A stretch of DNA of 64,000 bases from Amphritea opalescens (GTDB taxonomy: Bacteria > Pseudomonadota > Gammaproteobacteria > Pseudomonadales > Balneatricaceae): assembly GCF_003957515.1 (NCBI RefSeq), contig NZ_RQXW01000006.1, forward strand, positions 184,700-248,699, given 5' to 3'. This document shows positions 35,889-48,260 of the stretch, one piece after another. Position 1 is the first letter of the stretch, and the number at the start of each line of letters is the position of its first letter. Position numbers and translations under genes: made by a program. The notes under the pieces are model-generated. The model was not told where the DNA came from. It made no database searches and worked only from the letters and a program-made list of their open reading frames with translations.

Positions 35889-36389
35889 CTAATAGCAGGA
35901 ATATGCGGACGTATTATTGGCACTAGGCAAGGCTGACAAACAGACCGCCTGCATACCACTTCCGATTTCACGAATCACCAACGTCCGGTTATCACCATCA
36001 TTGCTTAACTCATGATCCGCTTGCCTAAACTCTAGTAGCTCAGCCAACAGATGGGCTAAGGGACTCTGAGACTCCGCATCACCATGGGCAACAAACATCA
36101 GATCCGGCCGATCAGCACCGATAATATCGACACATAATTCAGCCAATTCCATCGCATCAGGCTTTCGTTCACCGGTTTGAACATAACGATAAACGACGCC
36201 CTCCTGCTGTAACCCTAGTCTTTCTGAATCCTGTAACGGTTGTCCCATTACAACAATTTTGATACTGGCCGCTTGTCCACTGCGCTGTAATTTAAGCGCT
36301 TCGCGGATGCTATCCTGCGCCTGCTGACTTAATAGCCGACAAGCAACACCACCGGAGGTATCCGGTGTTAATATGACGACGATCTTCAT
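35889..36389 (-). CDS. Shortened EtfB-like protein
   Basis: This 166-residue protein resembles the first two thirds of EtfB: MKIVVILTP, a helix with REALKLQ, SIKIVVMGQP, a VDIIGADRPDLMFVAHGDAESQ region in the place of EtfB's GKQSIDTDN, and TLVIREIGSGMQAVCLSALPS matching EtfB's [16 protein letters not shown]. The last 80 or so residues of EtfB, including the recognition loop and AMP-binding part, are missing, and the protein ends SANNTSAYSCY. It may be a degenerate etfB copy or an accessory protein. The neighbour upstream on the same strand is the acyl-CoA ligase, with a perfect hairpin in the 69-base gap. ATG at 36389 is the start. Confidence 0.75.
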   Translation of the reverse strand: MKIVVILTPDTSGGVACRLLSQQAQDSIREALKLQRSGQAASIKIVVMGQPLQDSERLGLQQEGVVYRYVQTGERKPDAMELAELCVDIIGADRPDLMFVAHGDAESQSPLAHLLAELLEFRQADHELSNDGDNRTLVIREIGSGMQAVCLSALPSANNTSAYSCY

Positions 36390-36416
36390 TATTATTATCC
36401 CGTCTCACTTAGCTGT

Positions 36417-36447
36417 TCAGGGGTTAAGGGTGGCCTTTAACCCCTGA
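36417..36447 (-). terminator. Intercistronic hairpin without T-run
   Basis: TCAGGGGTTAA (36417-36427) pairs perfectly with TTAACCCCTGA (36437-36447) around a 9-base loop, directly after the acyl-CoA ligase stop. No T-run follows leftward, so it may attenuate or stabilise the ligase mRNA rather than terminate fully. Confidence 0.6.
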
Positions 36448-36458
36448 TAATTCAATGG

Positions 36459-38093
36459 CTATTTCAGGTCCTTCGCCTTATTCCGCAATAAAAACTTCTG
36501 AATTTTGCCGGTAGAGGTTTTCGGCAGATCCCCCACAACGACCCGTTTAGGTGTTTTAAAGTGGGCCATATTTTCCCGACAGAAATCGATGATCTCCTGT
36601 TCGGTCACGGTTTCCCCTTCGCTGGTGGTAATAAACGCACAAGGCGTTTCGCCCCACTTCTCATCGGGCCGAGCCACGACAGCCGCATCTTGAATTTTTG
36701 GATGGCGATAAAGCACATCTTCAATCTCAATACTGGAGATATTTTCACCGCCGGAAATGATGACATCTTTAGAACGATCTTTAATCTCGATATAACCATC
36801 CGCATGCCACACCGCCAGATCACCGGAATGGAACCAGCCCCCTTTGAATGCCTCATCGGTTGTAGACGGGTTTTTCAGATACCCTTTCATCACCAGGTTA
36901 CCTTGCATAAAGATTTCACCGATGGTTTCACCATCCTGCGGCACCGGCTCAAGCGTATCGGGATCAGCCACCATCAAGCCATCAAGCATCGGTGCGCGCA
37001 CCCCCTGTCGAGATTTCAGGCGGGCTTTTTTCTCTTCATCATATTGATCCCACTCTTCATGCCAAGCGCATAGCACCGATGGACCATAGGTTTCGGTCAA
37101 CCCGTACACATGGGTAACTTTAAAGCCGAGCTCTTCCATGCCTTGAATAACAGACGCCGGTGGCGCTGCACCCGCCACCATCACTTTCACCTGATGATCA
37201 ATCCCCGCCTTCATCTCTTCAGGCGCCGAGTTCAGCATATTCAATACGATCGGCGCACCACAGAAATGGTTGACCTGCTGTGTTTTAATCTGATCAAAAA
37301 TCATATCCGCCCGGACATGACGCAAACTCACACTGGTGCCGGCAGCCGCAGCGATAGTCCAAGGGAAACACCAGCCATTGCAATGAAACATCGGCAGGGT
37401 CCACAGATAAACCGGGTGCTGGCCCATATCCCAAGAAACAATATTACTCACCGCATTCAGGTAGGCGCCACGGTGGTGATACACCACACCCTTAGGATCG
37501 CCAGTAGTACCCGATGTATAGTTGAGTGTGATCGCATCCCATTCATTTTCAGGCTTCAAACCGGTAAAGCTCGCATCACCTTCGGAGAGAAAGGCTTCGT
37601 AGGTCATATCACCCACCAATTCACCGCCTTCATAGGTCGGATCATCGATATCAATAACCAGAATTTTTTTACCGATCATTTTCAGGGCCTTCTTCACCAC
37701 CCCAGAAAATTCACGTTCGGTAATCAACACTTTAGTCTCGGCATGTTGCAACACAAAGGCAACCGCTTCTGAATCTAATCGAGTATTGATTGAATTCAAG
37801 ACCGCGCCACTCATCGGCACACCAAAATGGGATTCAAAATGTTCAGGCAAATTAGGCGCAATAATAGAAACGGTATCCCCTCGGCCAATCCCCCGTTTAC
37901 CCAGCGCACTCGCTAGTTGGCAGCAACGTTGATACGTTTCTGACCAGTTTCGAGACACCTCGCCATAGACCGTTGCCGTACGGTTAGGATATATCTTGGC
38001 GGTACGCTCAAGAAAACTCAGCGGACTCAATGCGACAAAGTTCGCCTGATTCTGCTCGAGTGACTGGTTATAAACGTTAGATTGTTCAGACAT
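36459..38093 (-). CDS. AMP-dependent acyl-CoA ligase, DmdB-like
   Basis: This 544-residue ANL-superfamily enzyme converts a carboxylic acid to its CoA thioester through an acyl-AMP. Motifs: P-loop YTSGTTGDPKGV near 190-201, HVYGLTETYGP near 325, GWFHSGDLAVWHADGY near 415, and the catalytic-Lys tail TSTGKIQKFLLR near 530. Overall it resembles 3-methylmercaptopropionyl-CoA ligase (DmdB) and related medium-chain ligases. With the DmdC-like dehydrogenase and the ETF genes nearby it outlines acid activation and oxidation. Substrate is not proven. ATG at 38093 is the start. Confidence 0.92.
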   Translation of the reverse strand: MSEQSNVYNQSLEQNQANFVALSPLSFLERTAKIYPNRTATVYGEVSRNWSETYQRCCQLASALGKRGIGRGDTVSIIAPNLPEHFESHFGVPMSGAVLNSINTRLDSEAVAFVLQHAETKVLITEREFSGVVKKALKMIGKKILVIDIDDPTYEGGELVGDMTYEAFLSEGDASFTGLKPENEWDAITLNYTSGTTGDPKGVVYHHRGAYLNAVSNIVSWDMGQHPVYLWTLPMFHCNGWCFPWTIAAAAGTSVSLRHVRADMIFDQIKTQQVNHFCGAPIVLNMLNSAPEEMKAGIDHQVKVMVAGAAPPASVIQGMEELGFKVTHVYGLTETYGPSVLCAWHEEWDQYDEEKKARLKSRQGVRAPMLDGLMVADPDTLEPVPQDGETIGEIFMQGNLVMKGYLKNPSTTDEAFKGGWFHSGDLAVWHADGYIEIKDRSKDVIISGGENISSIEIEDVLYRHPKIQDAAVVARPDEKWGETPCAFITTSEGETVTEQEIIDFCRENMAHFKTPKRVVVGDLPKTSTGKIQKFLLRNKAKDLK

Positions 38094-38534
38094 GGTAATT
38101 CCCTGTACTTATTATCGACTGACTACCTAGCGGCAGCCTAGCTCGCACTCTGATAAAGTATTCAATGAGCCTGAATCAGCCCATTCCGTTTAAATCTAGC
38201 AATAGTGAATTAAACCGATACCGCCATAACGGGAAGGATAGATAATACGAAACTACAGGAGCAGGACCCAGAAACAGAACAGCATGACGAATATCAGAAC
38301 GGCAACGTTCGATATGACCATGGTTCTGTGGATGTAGAGGAGGTATCTTTACTCTCATTCGACCTTAGCTTATCGGTCAGCATTATAATTGTTATATATC
38401 ACAGTATTTTTTCTGCGTTTAAAGCATAGTAGAGTCCTTAAATATTGCTGTAATTTGTCTGAATTATTACAAAATGTAACAGAGCAAGCCTCAGCTGACA
38501 TTGCTGGGAATGATGACACAACATAAACACACCC
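38094..38534. other. Divergent intergenic region, no gene seen
   Basis: This 441-base gap lies between the leftward acyl-CoA ligase and the rightward hybrid kinase. It is AT-rich near 38380-38470. A 60-codon leftward frame (38176-38358) lacks a ribosome site and is rejected. Confidence 0.5.
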
Positions 38535-41405
38535 ATGAGATCGCTTGATATGCTTTTCCGATCTAAATTAATGCAACGCTTCTTTATAACGCTACTGCTG
38601 ATCATCTCGATGATTTTTGTCACTGTATATTTTTACTCTGTACCGATGATCAAGCAGAAAGTCTTTGATATTGAACGCAACGCGAGTGGTATCGCGCTTA
38701 ATAGTGTGTTTTCTCTGGCCAATAAAATGTATGCCGATACTGAAAAATATCGTGCTCAAGCACTGGAATCACATAAGAAACGCTTACAAACGGTTGTTGG
38801 TCTCGCGGGCTCTTTCTTTGGCAGTTCGTTACAGCAAGCCATGGATCGCGGTATGAGCGAACCACAAGCACGCCAATACGTCCTTGAACAATTGAGAAAT
38901 TTCAAATATGGCGATAATGACTATATCTGGGTCGCAGATTATAACGGCATCTTAATCTCCCACCCTGACCCCCGCTACCAAGGCCAAGATACCGCCGATA
39001 TTCGCCATAATGACGGCACCTCAGAGGTGCATGAGGTGATCAACCGAGCGTTAAAACAAGGTGAAGGCTTTTACCAATACCCTTGGAACCGTTTCGACTC
39101 ACAAAAGCCATTAGACAAAATTTCATTTGTTAAAAACTACCCTCAATGGGGGTTCGTCATCGGTTCAGGTGTCTATCTCGATGATTTAGATGAGGATATC
39201 CAACAGCTGCGCCAAGAAGCCTTGAAAGAACTGCGTGAAGGCATCCAAGAGATTAAAATCGCCTCAACGGGCTATTTATATATCTTCGACGCCAAAACCA
39301 AAATGCTGATCCACCCCAACGCGAATATCGCCGGCAGTAACTTTCCTGAGTTGATCAATCCGGTTACCGGTAATGCCATTGCAAAAGACTTAATTCAGGT
39401 AGCCGATACCGGTAAAGAGCTGTACTACAAATGGGATCGGCCAGACGATCCCGGCAACTATCAATATGAAAAATTATCGCTGGTCCGCTATCTACCCGGC
39501 TTCGACTGGTACATCTGCTCATCGGTTTATGTCGATGAACTTCGCAGTAGCGCCGAACTACTCGCCGAGCGCATTATCACCATTGCCGCGATAGCCCTAT
39601 TTGTCGCGCTCCTGCTGATGCTACTGTTTAGCCAGTGGATTAGCCAACCGATTAAACGGCTAGCAGATACCGCCGTACGGGTATCTAAGGGCGACCTATC
39701 CGCTCAAACCGGCATTCAACGGGATGACGAAGTCGGCGTACTGGCCCATGCTTTCGATACCATGGTTGAACGACTGCGCGATTCCATCCACAACCTCGAT
39801 AGCAAGGTAACAGAGCGCACCCAAGCCCTCGCCGATAAAAACCAACAGCTCGTACGGGCCTCAGAGTCGATGCATCTTGCCCAAGAAGCACTGACACAAT
39901 CAGAACAACGCCAACGTCAGATTCTCGACGCCCTTCCCGCGCAAATCGCTTACCTCGACTCTCAGTTCAACACCCTGTTTGTCAATCAACTGCTAGCCGA
40001 CCTTTATCAACAGAATAAAGCCAGCATGATTAACAAAGCATTCGCGGATGTTATCGGAGCAGCACAATTCACCCAACTCAGCTGGCAACTACAGGCGGCC
40101 TTACGCGGCCAAACCACCGTCGGCGAATATAGCGAGCATTACCAACAACACCCGATGATCTGCAAGCGCACCTTGATCCCCTGTTTTAACCAAAACGAGG
40201 AGGTGAACGGCATTCTTATGCTCACATTGGATATCACCTCGGAAAAAAACGCCGAACGACAGTTAAACGAAGCCCAACGCATGAACGCCGTCGGTCAAAT
40301 GGCGGGCGGACTCGCCCATGACTTTAATAATCTACTGACGATTATTCTCGGCAACTTACATTCCGTCGGCGACCGTTATGCCGATGACGACCAACTGCAG
40401 CACTACCTTGAACCGGCCATTCGTGCCACCCGCCGCGGCGCGGACATCACTAGCCGACTGCTCTCGTTCGCACGGAGACAACCGCTATCGCCGATGCTCA
40501 TCGATCTCGAACAACTGCTATCGAACACCATTGAACTACTGGCCAGCTCGCTACCGGATAAGATCACCATTCAGCACCATAACCACACCCTGGAGTGGTG
40601 GCCCTTTGCCGACCCCGGCCGGCTCGAAGATGCGTTAGTTAACCTTGCATTCAATGCCCGCAATGCCATGCCTCACGGCGGCACCCTTAGCTTTACCACA
40701 CAACATATAACGGTCACAAAGCACCTGATGCTGGATGAACCCGTGCAACCCGGTGAGTATTGTCAAATCCGTATCAGCGACAGCGGATCGGGCTTCAGCG
40801 ACCAAGCACTTGAGCAATGTTTTGAGCCCTTTTTTACGAGTAAAACCAACGGCGCGGGCTCCGGCCTCGGTCTGAGTATGGTGTACGGTTTTGTTAAACA
40901 GTCGCAGGGGTATATCAATATTCAAAACAATGCCGATCAGGGGGCCAGCATTACCCTTCTACTGCCCGCCCAAAAAGCGTCAGAAGCCGCACCAACACCG
41001 CCACAGCAAAGCGATAGCGAACCACCTTTATTAGATGATCAGCGCAAACTGATCTGCTTAGTCGAAGATGACCCTGATGTCCGCTCGCTTGTCCGACAGC
41101 AACTGATAGAGCTGGGCTTTGATGTCATCGATACCCATAGCGGCGACGAAGCCCAGCGCCTGATCCCCTTGCTACCCTCTATCTATGGGCTGGTATCCGA
41201 TGTGATGTTACCCGGTGATCTCAATGGCATTGAGCTTGCCAACTGGTTGTATCAGCAAAATAGTCATTGCAGGATCATACTGATCAGTGGATATTCCTAC
41301 CCTAAAAGCAAAGAAAGACCGATTAATCCCGCTTTCTCTTTATTACATAAACCCTTTGATTTAGCCGCCTTGAAGAAGGAATTTCAGGATAGTGAAAAGA
41401 GATAA
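38535..41405 (+). CDS. Double-Cache HAMP-PAS hybrid histidine kinase
   Basis: This 956-residue inner-membrane sensor has TM1 near 13-38 and periplasmic Cache units about 60-230 and 240-340 (GDNDYIWVADYNG; STGYLYIFDAKTK). TM2 lies near 345-365, then HAMP (about 365-425), a short coiled coil, and PAS (about 470-580). The histidine box AHDFNNLLTIILGN puts the phospho-His near 594. HATPase (about 640-815) has NLAFNARNAMP, DSGSGF and GSGLGLSM. A C-terminal receiver (about 838-955) has its acceptor Asp in SDVMLPG near 889 and Lys in HKPFD. Cache domains of this kind often bind small carboxylates or amino acids; the ligand here is unknown. The start may also be the ATG at 38550. A response regulator gene follows. 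Confidence 0.93.
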   Translation: MRSLDMLFRSKLMQRFFITLLLIISMIFVTVYFYSVPMIKQKVFDIERNASGIALNSVFSLANKMYADTEKYRAQALESHKKRLQTVVGLAGSFFGSSLQQAMDRGMSEPQARQYVLEQLRNFKYGDNDYIWVADYNGILISHPDPRYQGQDTADIRHNDGTSEVHEVINRALKQGEGFYQYPWNRFDSQKPLDKISFVKNYPQWGFVIGSGVYLDDLDEDIQQLRQEALKELREGIQEIKIASTGYLYIFDAKTKMLIHPNANIAGSNFPELINPVTGNAIAKDLIQVADTGKELYYKWDRPDDPGNYQYEKLSLVRYLPGFDWYICSSVYVDELRSSAELLAERIITIAAIALFVALLLMLLFSQWISQPIKRLADTAVRVSKGDLSAQTGIQRDDEVGVLAHAFDTMVERLRDSIHNLDSKVTERTQALADKNQQLVRASESMHLAQEALTQSEQRQRQILDALPAQIAYLDSQFNTLFVNQLLADLYQQNKASMINKAFADVIGAAQFTQLSWQLQAALRGQTTVGEYSEHYQQHPMICKRTLIPCFNQNEEVNGILMLTLDITSEKNAERQLNEAQRMNAVGQMAGGLAHDFNNLLTIILGNLHSVGDRYADDDQLQHYLEPAIRATRRGADITSRLLSFARRQPLSPMLIDLEQLLSNTIELLASSLPDKITIQHHNHTLEWWPFADPGRLEDALVNLAFNARNAMPHGGTLSFTTQHITVTKHLMLDEPVQPGEYCQIRISDSGSGFSDQALEQCFEPFFTSKTNGAGSGLGLSMVYGFVKQSQGYINIQNNADQGASITLLLPAQKASEAAPTPPQQSDSEPPLLDDQRKLICLVEDDPDVRSLVRQQLIELGFDVIDTHSGDEAQRLIPLLPSIYGLVSDVMLPGDLNGIELANWLYQQNSHCRIILISGYSYPKSKERPINPAFSLLHKPFDLAALKKEFQDSEKR

Positions 41406-41452
41406 GCGGAATGCTATCCGCAACACCCTCTTTTCCGAATACGGAGACATTT

Positions 41453-42160
41453 GTGAGCAACCATAAAATCATCTACGTTATTGATGACGAAAAAGACATT
41501 TGCCAACTGGTCAGCCAAGAGCTAGAGCAGTTTGGCTACCATGTGCGTAGCTTCACCACCGGCGCACAAGCATGCCACGCCATACGTACCCGACCACCGG
41601 TACTCTGCATTATTGATCTAGGCCTACCCGATATGGATGGCATGGAACTGGTTAAGCAACTCTGTGAGCTACACAGCATCGGCGTCATGATACTCTCGGG
41701 CCGTAACAGCGTACCCGACAAAGTATTAGGATTAGAACTCGGTGCCGATGACTATATTGTTAAACCCTTTGTCCCTCGAGAACTGGTTGCCCGAGTGAAC
41801 AGCTTAGTTCGCCGTATCACCAACAGCGAAACGCAGGCCAAGCATGAAACCCGTACCGCTCGATTTGCTAATCTAAGTTATGACCCTAAAACACTCAGCT
41901 TAAGCAGCACCGATGGGCGCCAGGCCGAACTCAGCTCCGCGGAACATGACCTACTCATCAAACTACTGAAAACACCTAAAACGATCCTATCTCGCGATCA
42001 ATTAATGGGGGACAGTACCGGCCCCTTTGACCGCAGCATTGACGTCCGAATGTCCCGTGTACGTAAAAAAGTGGAACAGGACCCGAAAAACCCAGAAATC
42101 ATCAAAACCATTTATGGTGTCGGCTATATCCTCACGACCGATGTCAGTTGGCACAACTGA
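41453..42160 (+). CDS. OmpR-family response regulator
   Basis: The product is 235 residues from GTG 41453. The N-terminal receiver (about 5-118) has DDEKD acidic residues, acceptor Asp in IIDLGLPDMDG, and Lys in VKPFVPRE. A C-terminal winged-helix DNA-binding domain follows (about 140-230; LSRDQLMGD, RSIDVRMSRVRKKVE, IKTIYGVGYIL). GTG 41453 is preferred to the ATG at 41411 because GGAG sits seven bases before it and the extra 14 residues do not belong to the receiver fold. It lies 47 bases after the hybrid kinase and is its likely partner. Confidence 0.93.
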   Translation: MSNHKIIYVIDDEKDICQLVSQELEQFGYHVRSFTTGAQACHAIRTRPPVLCIIDLGLPDMDGMELVKQLCELHSIGVMILSGRNSVPDKVLGLELGADDYIVKPFVPRELVARVNSLVRRITNSETQAKHETRTARFANLSYDPKTLSLSSTDGRQAELSSAEHDLLIKLLKTPKTILSRDQLMGDSTGPFDRSIDVRMSRVRKKVEQDPKNPEIIKTIYGVGYILTTDVSWHN

Positions 42161-42181
42161 CCCATCATCAACGAGATAACA

Positions 42182-42208
42182 GGCCTCGACTTCCTGAGGC
42201 CCTCTCTT
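42182..42208 (+). terminator. Terminator after the response regulator
   Basis: GGCCTC (42182-42187) pairs with GAGGCC (42196-42201) around an 8-base loop, followed by CTCTCTTT. The T-run is imperfect. Confidence 0.65.
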
Positions 42209-42600
42209 TGCGCTTACCCCTTGTACCAGGGCAAGTGTCTGCCTCGAAATAATCCCGCCTGCCCCTCTATCAACCACTGACTTTATAACAACCGTAGCAA
42301 AATCCAAAAACAACCCGCCACGCCCAAGAGCAAAACCCTTAAGCACCAAACCAGTGCGTTTAATAAAAAATTTCATCTAAAAATAATACTCAGCTCAAAA
42401 AACAACCAAATATTACCCTATAGCCTTAAAACAGTCCCTTTCAAGCCTCTTCAGAATCAATAACTTCCGCTATAGGTTAAAAAAACTAATCATTTAGGTG
42501 AAAAACAATACTTTGCTAGCGCGTTCGATTCTCGATAATCTGCGCGCATATACAGAAACGCCCTAACGAGATGCAACAAAGAAACATACGCATCTAAAAA

Positions 42601-42615
42601 GCACTAACTTAGTGC
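42601..42615 (+). promoter_or_regulatory. Leader hairpin before small basic protein
   Basis: GCACTA (42601-42606) pairs with TAGTGC (42610-42615) around ACT, ending about ten bases before the GGAATAGA ribosome-site region. It could form in the mRNA leader or be a small operator. Confidence 0.4.
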
Positions 42616-42633
42616 ATTAATTGGAATAGAACC

Positions 42634-42858
42634 ATGTTAACCACTTACTACTACATCGACCTTTACAACAAACAGACTCAAAACCGTCCTGAATCCGAGC
42701 GTGAATACTTTATGCGCATGGCTTATGAAATGGAACAAACACGCATTACTGAAAAACGCGCTGCACGTAAGCAAAAAATGAGCTCTTTGTTTGCTGCCGT
42801 TGCACGTCTGTTCAAGGTTAAACGCACGCCAAGCCTTGAATCACTTTACGGACATTAA
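42634..42858 (+). CDS. Small basic protein of unknown function
   Basis: This 74-residue protein, with no signal peptide or membrane helix, starts MLTTYYYIDLYNKQ. The middle is a charged helix (about 20-48; many Arg/Lys/Glu/Met) and the end reads RTPSLESLYGH. GGAATAGA precedes the ATG at 42634. Codon choice (CGT, GAA, AAA) is that of a well-expressed gene, which supports a real product. No family is recognised. It lies alone in a 1.3-kb otherwise gene-free stretch between the response regulator and the ammonium-sensor gene, with a 15-base hairpin in its leader. Confidence 0.7.
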   Translation: MLTTYYYIDLYNKQTQNRPESEREYFMRMAYEMEQTRITEKRAARKQKMSSLFAAVARLFKVKRTPSLESLYGH

Positions 42859-43065
42859 AACGATGCCTGTTATTATGCGGCAGAGCCTGATCACAGCACC
42901 CAGTCAGGCCGCGCTGCATAAACCCACTACAACTTTATTGCCACTCGCATAAACACCTGCACCAACCTCTGCTTTATCGCCGACCCGAGTTCACCTTCTT
43001 CACCGTTCCCAAACACACAGCTTTAGCAACCTTGTCGATCTATATTAACGGGCTTAATTTGTAGT

Positions 43066-43104
43066 CTAAATTAACGACCTAAATTAATGACCTAAATTAA
43101 CCTT
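43066..43104. repeat. Three 13-bp tandem repeats
   Basis: Units CTAAATTAACGAC (43066), CTAAATTAATGAC (43079) and CTAAATTAACCTT (43092) follow each other with a 13-base period and a TAAATTAA core. Confidence 0.8.
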
Positions 43105-43310
43105 TACCGCGACACTGTAAGCTGACGCTATCAATATTACTTTTTTGATAAAGACACGCCGATAGCGCCTGTCATAACCATCGCAGCATCCACAAACTGA
43201 GTAGCGATTACACCACTCAACAGGTATTGTTCAGTATTAAACCTGCTCTTCTATGTAAATTTTAGCTAGACTGAAACCATAATAATCATTAATAGTGCCA
43301 GACTCGATCT

Positions 43311-43329
43311 CTATATAGTGACTATATAG
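43311..43329. promoter_or_regulatory. Paired CTATATAG palindromes
   Basis: CTATATAG occurs at 43311-43318 and 43322-43329, separated by TGA, so the pair is also an inverted repeat. It lies about 100 bases before the Amt-fusion ATG, where an operator or promoter is expected. Confidence 0.4.
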
Positions 43330-43429
43330 CGACGACAACTCACTATGTCAGATGTCATCTAGGCTTGTTTCTTGCTTTCAACTTAGCCTTTAATGCTTAA
43401 CCTCTGACTCTACATAGGCCACAACTGCC

Positions 43430-46483
<3,054 letters not shown>

Positions 46484-46496
46484 AACGACGTTAAAC

Positions 46497-47258
46497 TTAC
46501 GTTCTAATACGGTACCCAGTACGAAAGATCCACCAGACAGTGGTCAGACAGATCAACAGGAACACCAACGTCATCCCCAAGCTAACCGCTACATTAACAT
46601 CCGCCACGCCGTAAAAGGCCCAACGAAAGCCGCTAATAAGATAAACCACAGGGTTAAACAACGTCAGGGTTTGCCAAGGCTGAGGCAACATACTAATCGA
46701 GTAAAACGCACCGCCTAAGAACGTCAGTGGTGTAATCACCATCAACGGAATCACCTGTAACTTCTGAAAATCATCGGCCCAGATACCGATAATAAAGCCA
46801 AACAAACTAAAGGTAATGGCGGTGAGTATCAGGAAAGCCAACATCCAGACAGGATGTTGAATATGGTAATCAACAAACAGCTGGGCCGTCAGCAATATCA
46901 ATAACCCCAGGGTCACCGACTTTGTCGCTGCGGCACCCACATAGCCGATGACAATCTCCATCGACGACACCGGTGCCGATAACACCTCGTAAATCGTGCC
47001 GGAAAATTTAGGAAAGAAGATACCAAAGGAGGCATTAGAGATACTCTCGCTCAGCAGCGACAACATCACCAGCCCTGGAATAATAAAGGCACCGTAACTG
47101 ATGCCATCAATATTACCCATCCGCGAACCGATCGCCGTACCAAAGACAATAAAATAGAGCGAGGTCGATAGTACCGGTGAGGCAATGCTCTGCATCAGAG
47201 TACGAAAAGTTCGAGACATCTCAAACTTATAGATCGCCCGAATAGCATACAGATTCAT
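46497..47258 (-). CDS. yadH: ABC-2 type exporter permease (YadH-like)
   Basis: This 253-residue inner-membrane permease has about six helices ([20 protein letters not shown] at the N-terminus; [40 protein letters not shown], with the typical [18 protein letters not shown] coupling segment). Start ATG 47258 is chosen over an earlier in-frame ATG because AAGGAG lies seven bases before it and the earlier start would overlap the ATPase gene. It begins one base after the ATPase stop, so the two are translationally coupled and form one exporter. The substrate is unknown. Confidence 0.9.
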   Translation of the reverse strand: MNLYAIRAIYKFEMSRTFRTLMQSIASPVLSTSLYFIVFGTAIGSRMGNIDGISYGAFIIPGLVMLSLLSESISNASFGIFFPKFSGTIYEVLSAPVSSMEIVIGYVGAAATKSVTLGLLILLTAQLFVDYHIQHPVWMLAFLILTAITFSLFGFIIGIWADDFQKLQVIPLMVITPLTFLGGAFYSISMLPQPWQTLTLFNPVVYLISGFRWAFYGVADVNVAVSLGMTLVFLLICLTTVWWIFRTGYRIRT

Positions 47259-47259
47259 C

Positions 47260-48189
47260 TTACTGCTCCTTCTCATGAACCAAGCTAACAAAAATATCTT
47301 CGAGGGAGCTCTCGCTGGAGTTAAGATCACGAATCTCCAACCCCTGCTTCGTCAGCTTACGCAGCAGTCGAGCGATGCTATCGCCCTCCTGACGGCTGTC
47401 ATAGCAGTAAGACAGATTACTGCCCTCGTCATCCAACTGCAGATTAAACTCAGCAAGATCCTCAGGAATCTCACTGATCGGTTGTTGCAGGCGAATGCTC
47501 AACTGCTTACTACCTAGCTTATCCATCAACGCCTGTTTTTCTTCAACCAACAGAATCTTACCTTGGCGGATCACGCCGATGCGGTCAGCCATCTCTTCCG
47601 CTTCTTCGATATAGTGAGTGGTGAGAATAATCGTCACCCCCTGCTCCCGCAGTTCGCGCACCATCTGCCACATATCTTTACGCAGCTCAACATCAACACC
47701 GGCGGTGGGTTCATCCAAAAAGAGAATATCAGGCTCGTGGGACAGTGCCTTCGCGATCATGACTCGCCGCTTCATGCCGCCCGACAGTTCGCGCATCTGC
47801 GCATCTTTCTTATCCCATAACGAGAGTTGGCGCAGTAGCTTTTCGATATAGGCCGGATTAGACGGCTTACCAAACAGACCTCGGCTAAAATTCACCGCCG
47901 ACCAAACATTTTCAAAGGCATCGCTACACAACTCTTGTGGCACTAAACCGATCTTGCTGCGCGCCGCCCGGTAATCCTTAACAATATCGAAACCATCCGC
48001 CAGCACAGAGCCTTCACTCGGGCTGCTGATGCCACAAATAATACTGATCAGCGTGGTTTTCCCCGCGCCATTAGGCCCCAGCAGGGCAAATATTTCCCCC
48101 TGCTGAATATCTAGATCGATCCCCTGCAGTGCACTAAAGCCAGAGGCATAGGTTTTGGTAAGTCCGCTAACACGGATAATGGATGGCAT
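47260..48189 (-). CDS. yadG: ABC transporter ATP-binding protein (YadG-like)
   Basis: This 309-residue ATPase of an ABC-2 exporter has Walker [11 protein letters not shown] near 38-47, Q-loop LVPQELCS, signature [15 protein letters not shown] near 140, Walker [13 protein letters not shown], and switch His in [11 protein letters not shown]. The C-terminal end [10 protein letters not shown] matches E. coli YadG's. Start ATG 48189 follows a G-rich AGGGGGGG site; ten extra upstream codons are possible but unlike the family. Its partner permease gene starts one base downstream. Confidence 0.93.
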   Translation of the reverse strand: MPSIIRVSGLTKTYASGFSALQGIDLDIQQGEIFALLGPNGAGKTTLISIICGISSPSEGSVLADGFDIVKDYRAARSKIGLVPQELCSDAFENVWSAVNFSRGLFGKPSNPAYIEKLLRQLSLWDKKDAQMRELSGGMKRRVMIAKALSHEPDILFLDEPTAGVDVELRKDMWQMVRELREQGVTIILTTHYIEEAEEMADRIGVIRQGKILLVEEKQALMDKLGSKQLSIRLQQPISEIPEDLAEFNLQLDDEGSNLSYCYDSRQEGDSIARLLRKLTKQGLEIRDLNSSESSLEDIFVSLVHEKEQ

Positions 48190-48260
48190 AATTCCCCCCC
48201 TGAATCGAATAAGGGCCACATAGTAACCGCGGAACGCTTCAGACTGTAGTCATTCAATCA

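Larger units (their letters stand above)
42161..42633. other. Intergenic region with terminator and AT-rich promoter stretch
   Basis: This 473-base gap contains a terminator at 42182-42208 and an AT-rich stretch (42360-42520). Just before the small protein gene it has the hairpin GCACTA/TAGTGC at 42601-42615. No frame of its own is accepted; a leftward frame at 42002-42376 overlaps the regulator gene and is a shadow. Confidence 0.55.
42859..43429. other. Long intergenic region upstream of Amt-GGDEF-EAL gene
   Basis: This 571-base gap holds a 13-bp triple repeat (43066-43104) and two CTATATAG palindromes (43311-43329). The in-frame TAG at 43412 confirms that the following gene cannot start earlier. 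No protein gene was seen. Confidence 0.55.

Noticed and set aside
38176..38358. 60-codon leftward frame between acyl-CoA ligase and hybrid kinase
   Set aside because: No ribosome site or recognisable motif.
42002..42376. 124-codon leftward frame overlapping the response regulator end
   Set aside because: Antisense shadow of a well-supported regulator gene plus its terminator; no ribosome site.
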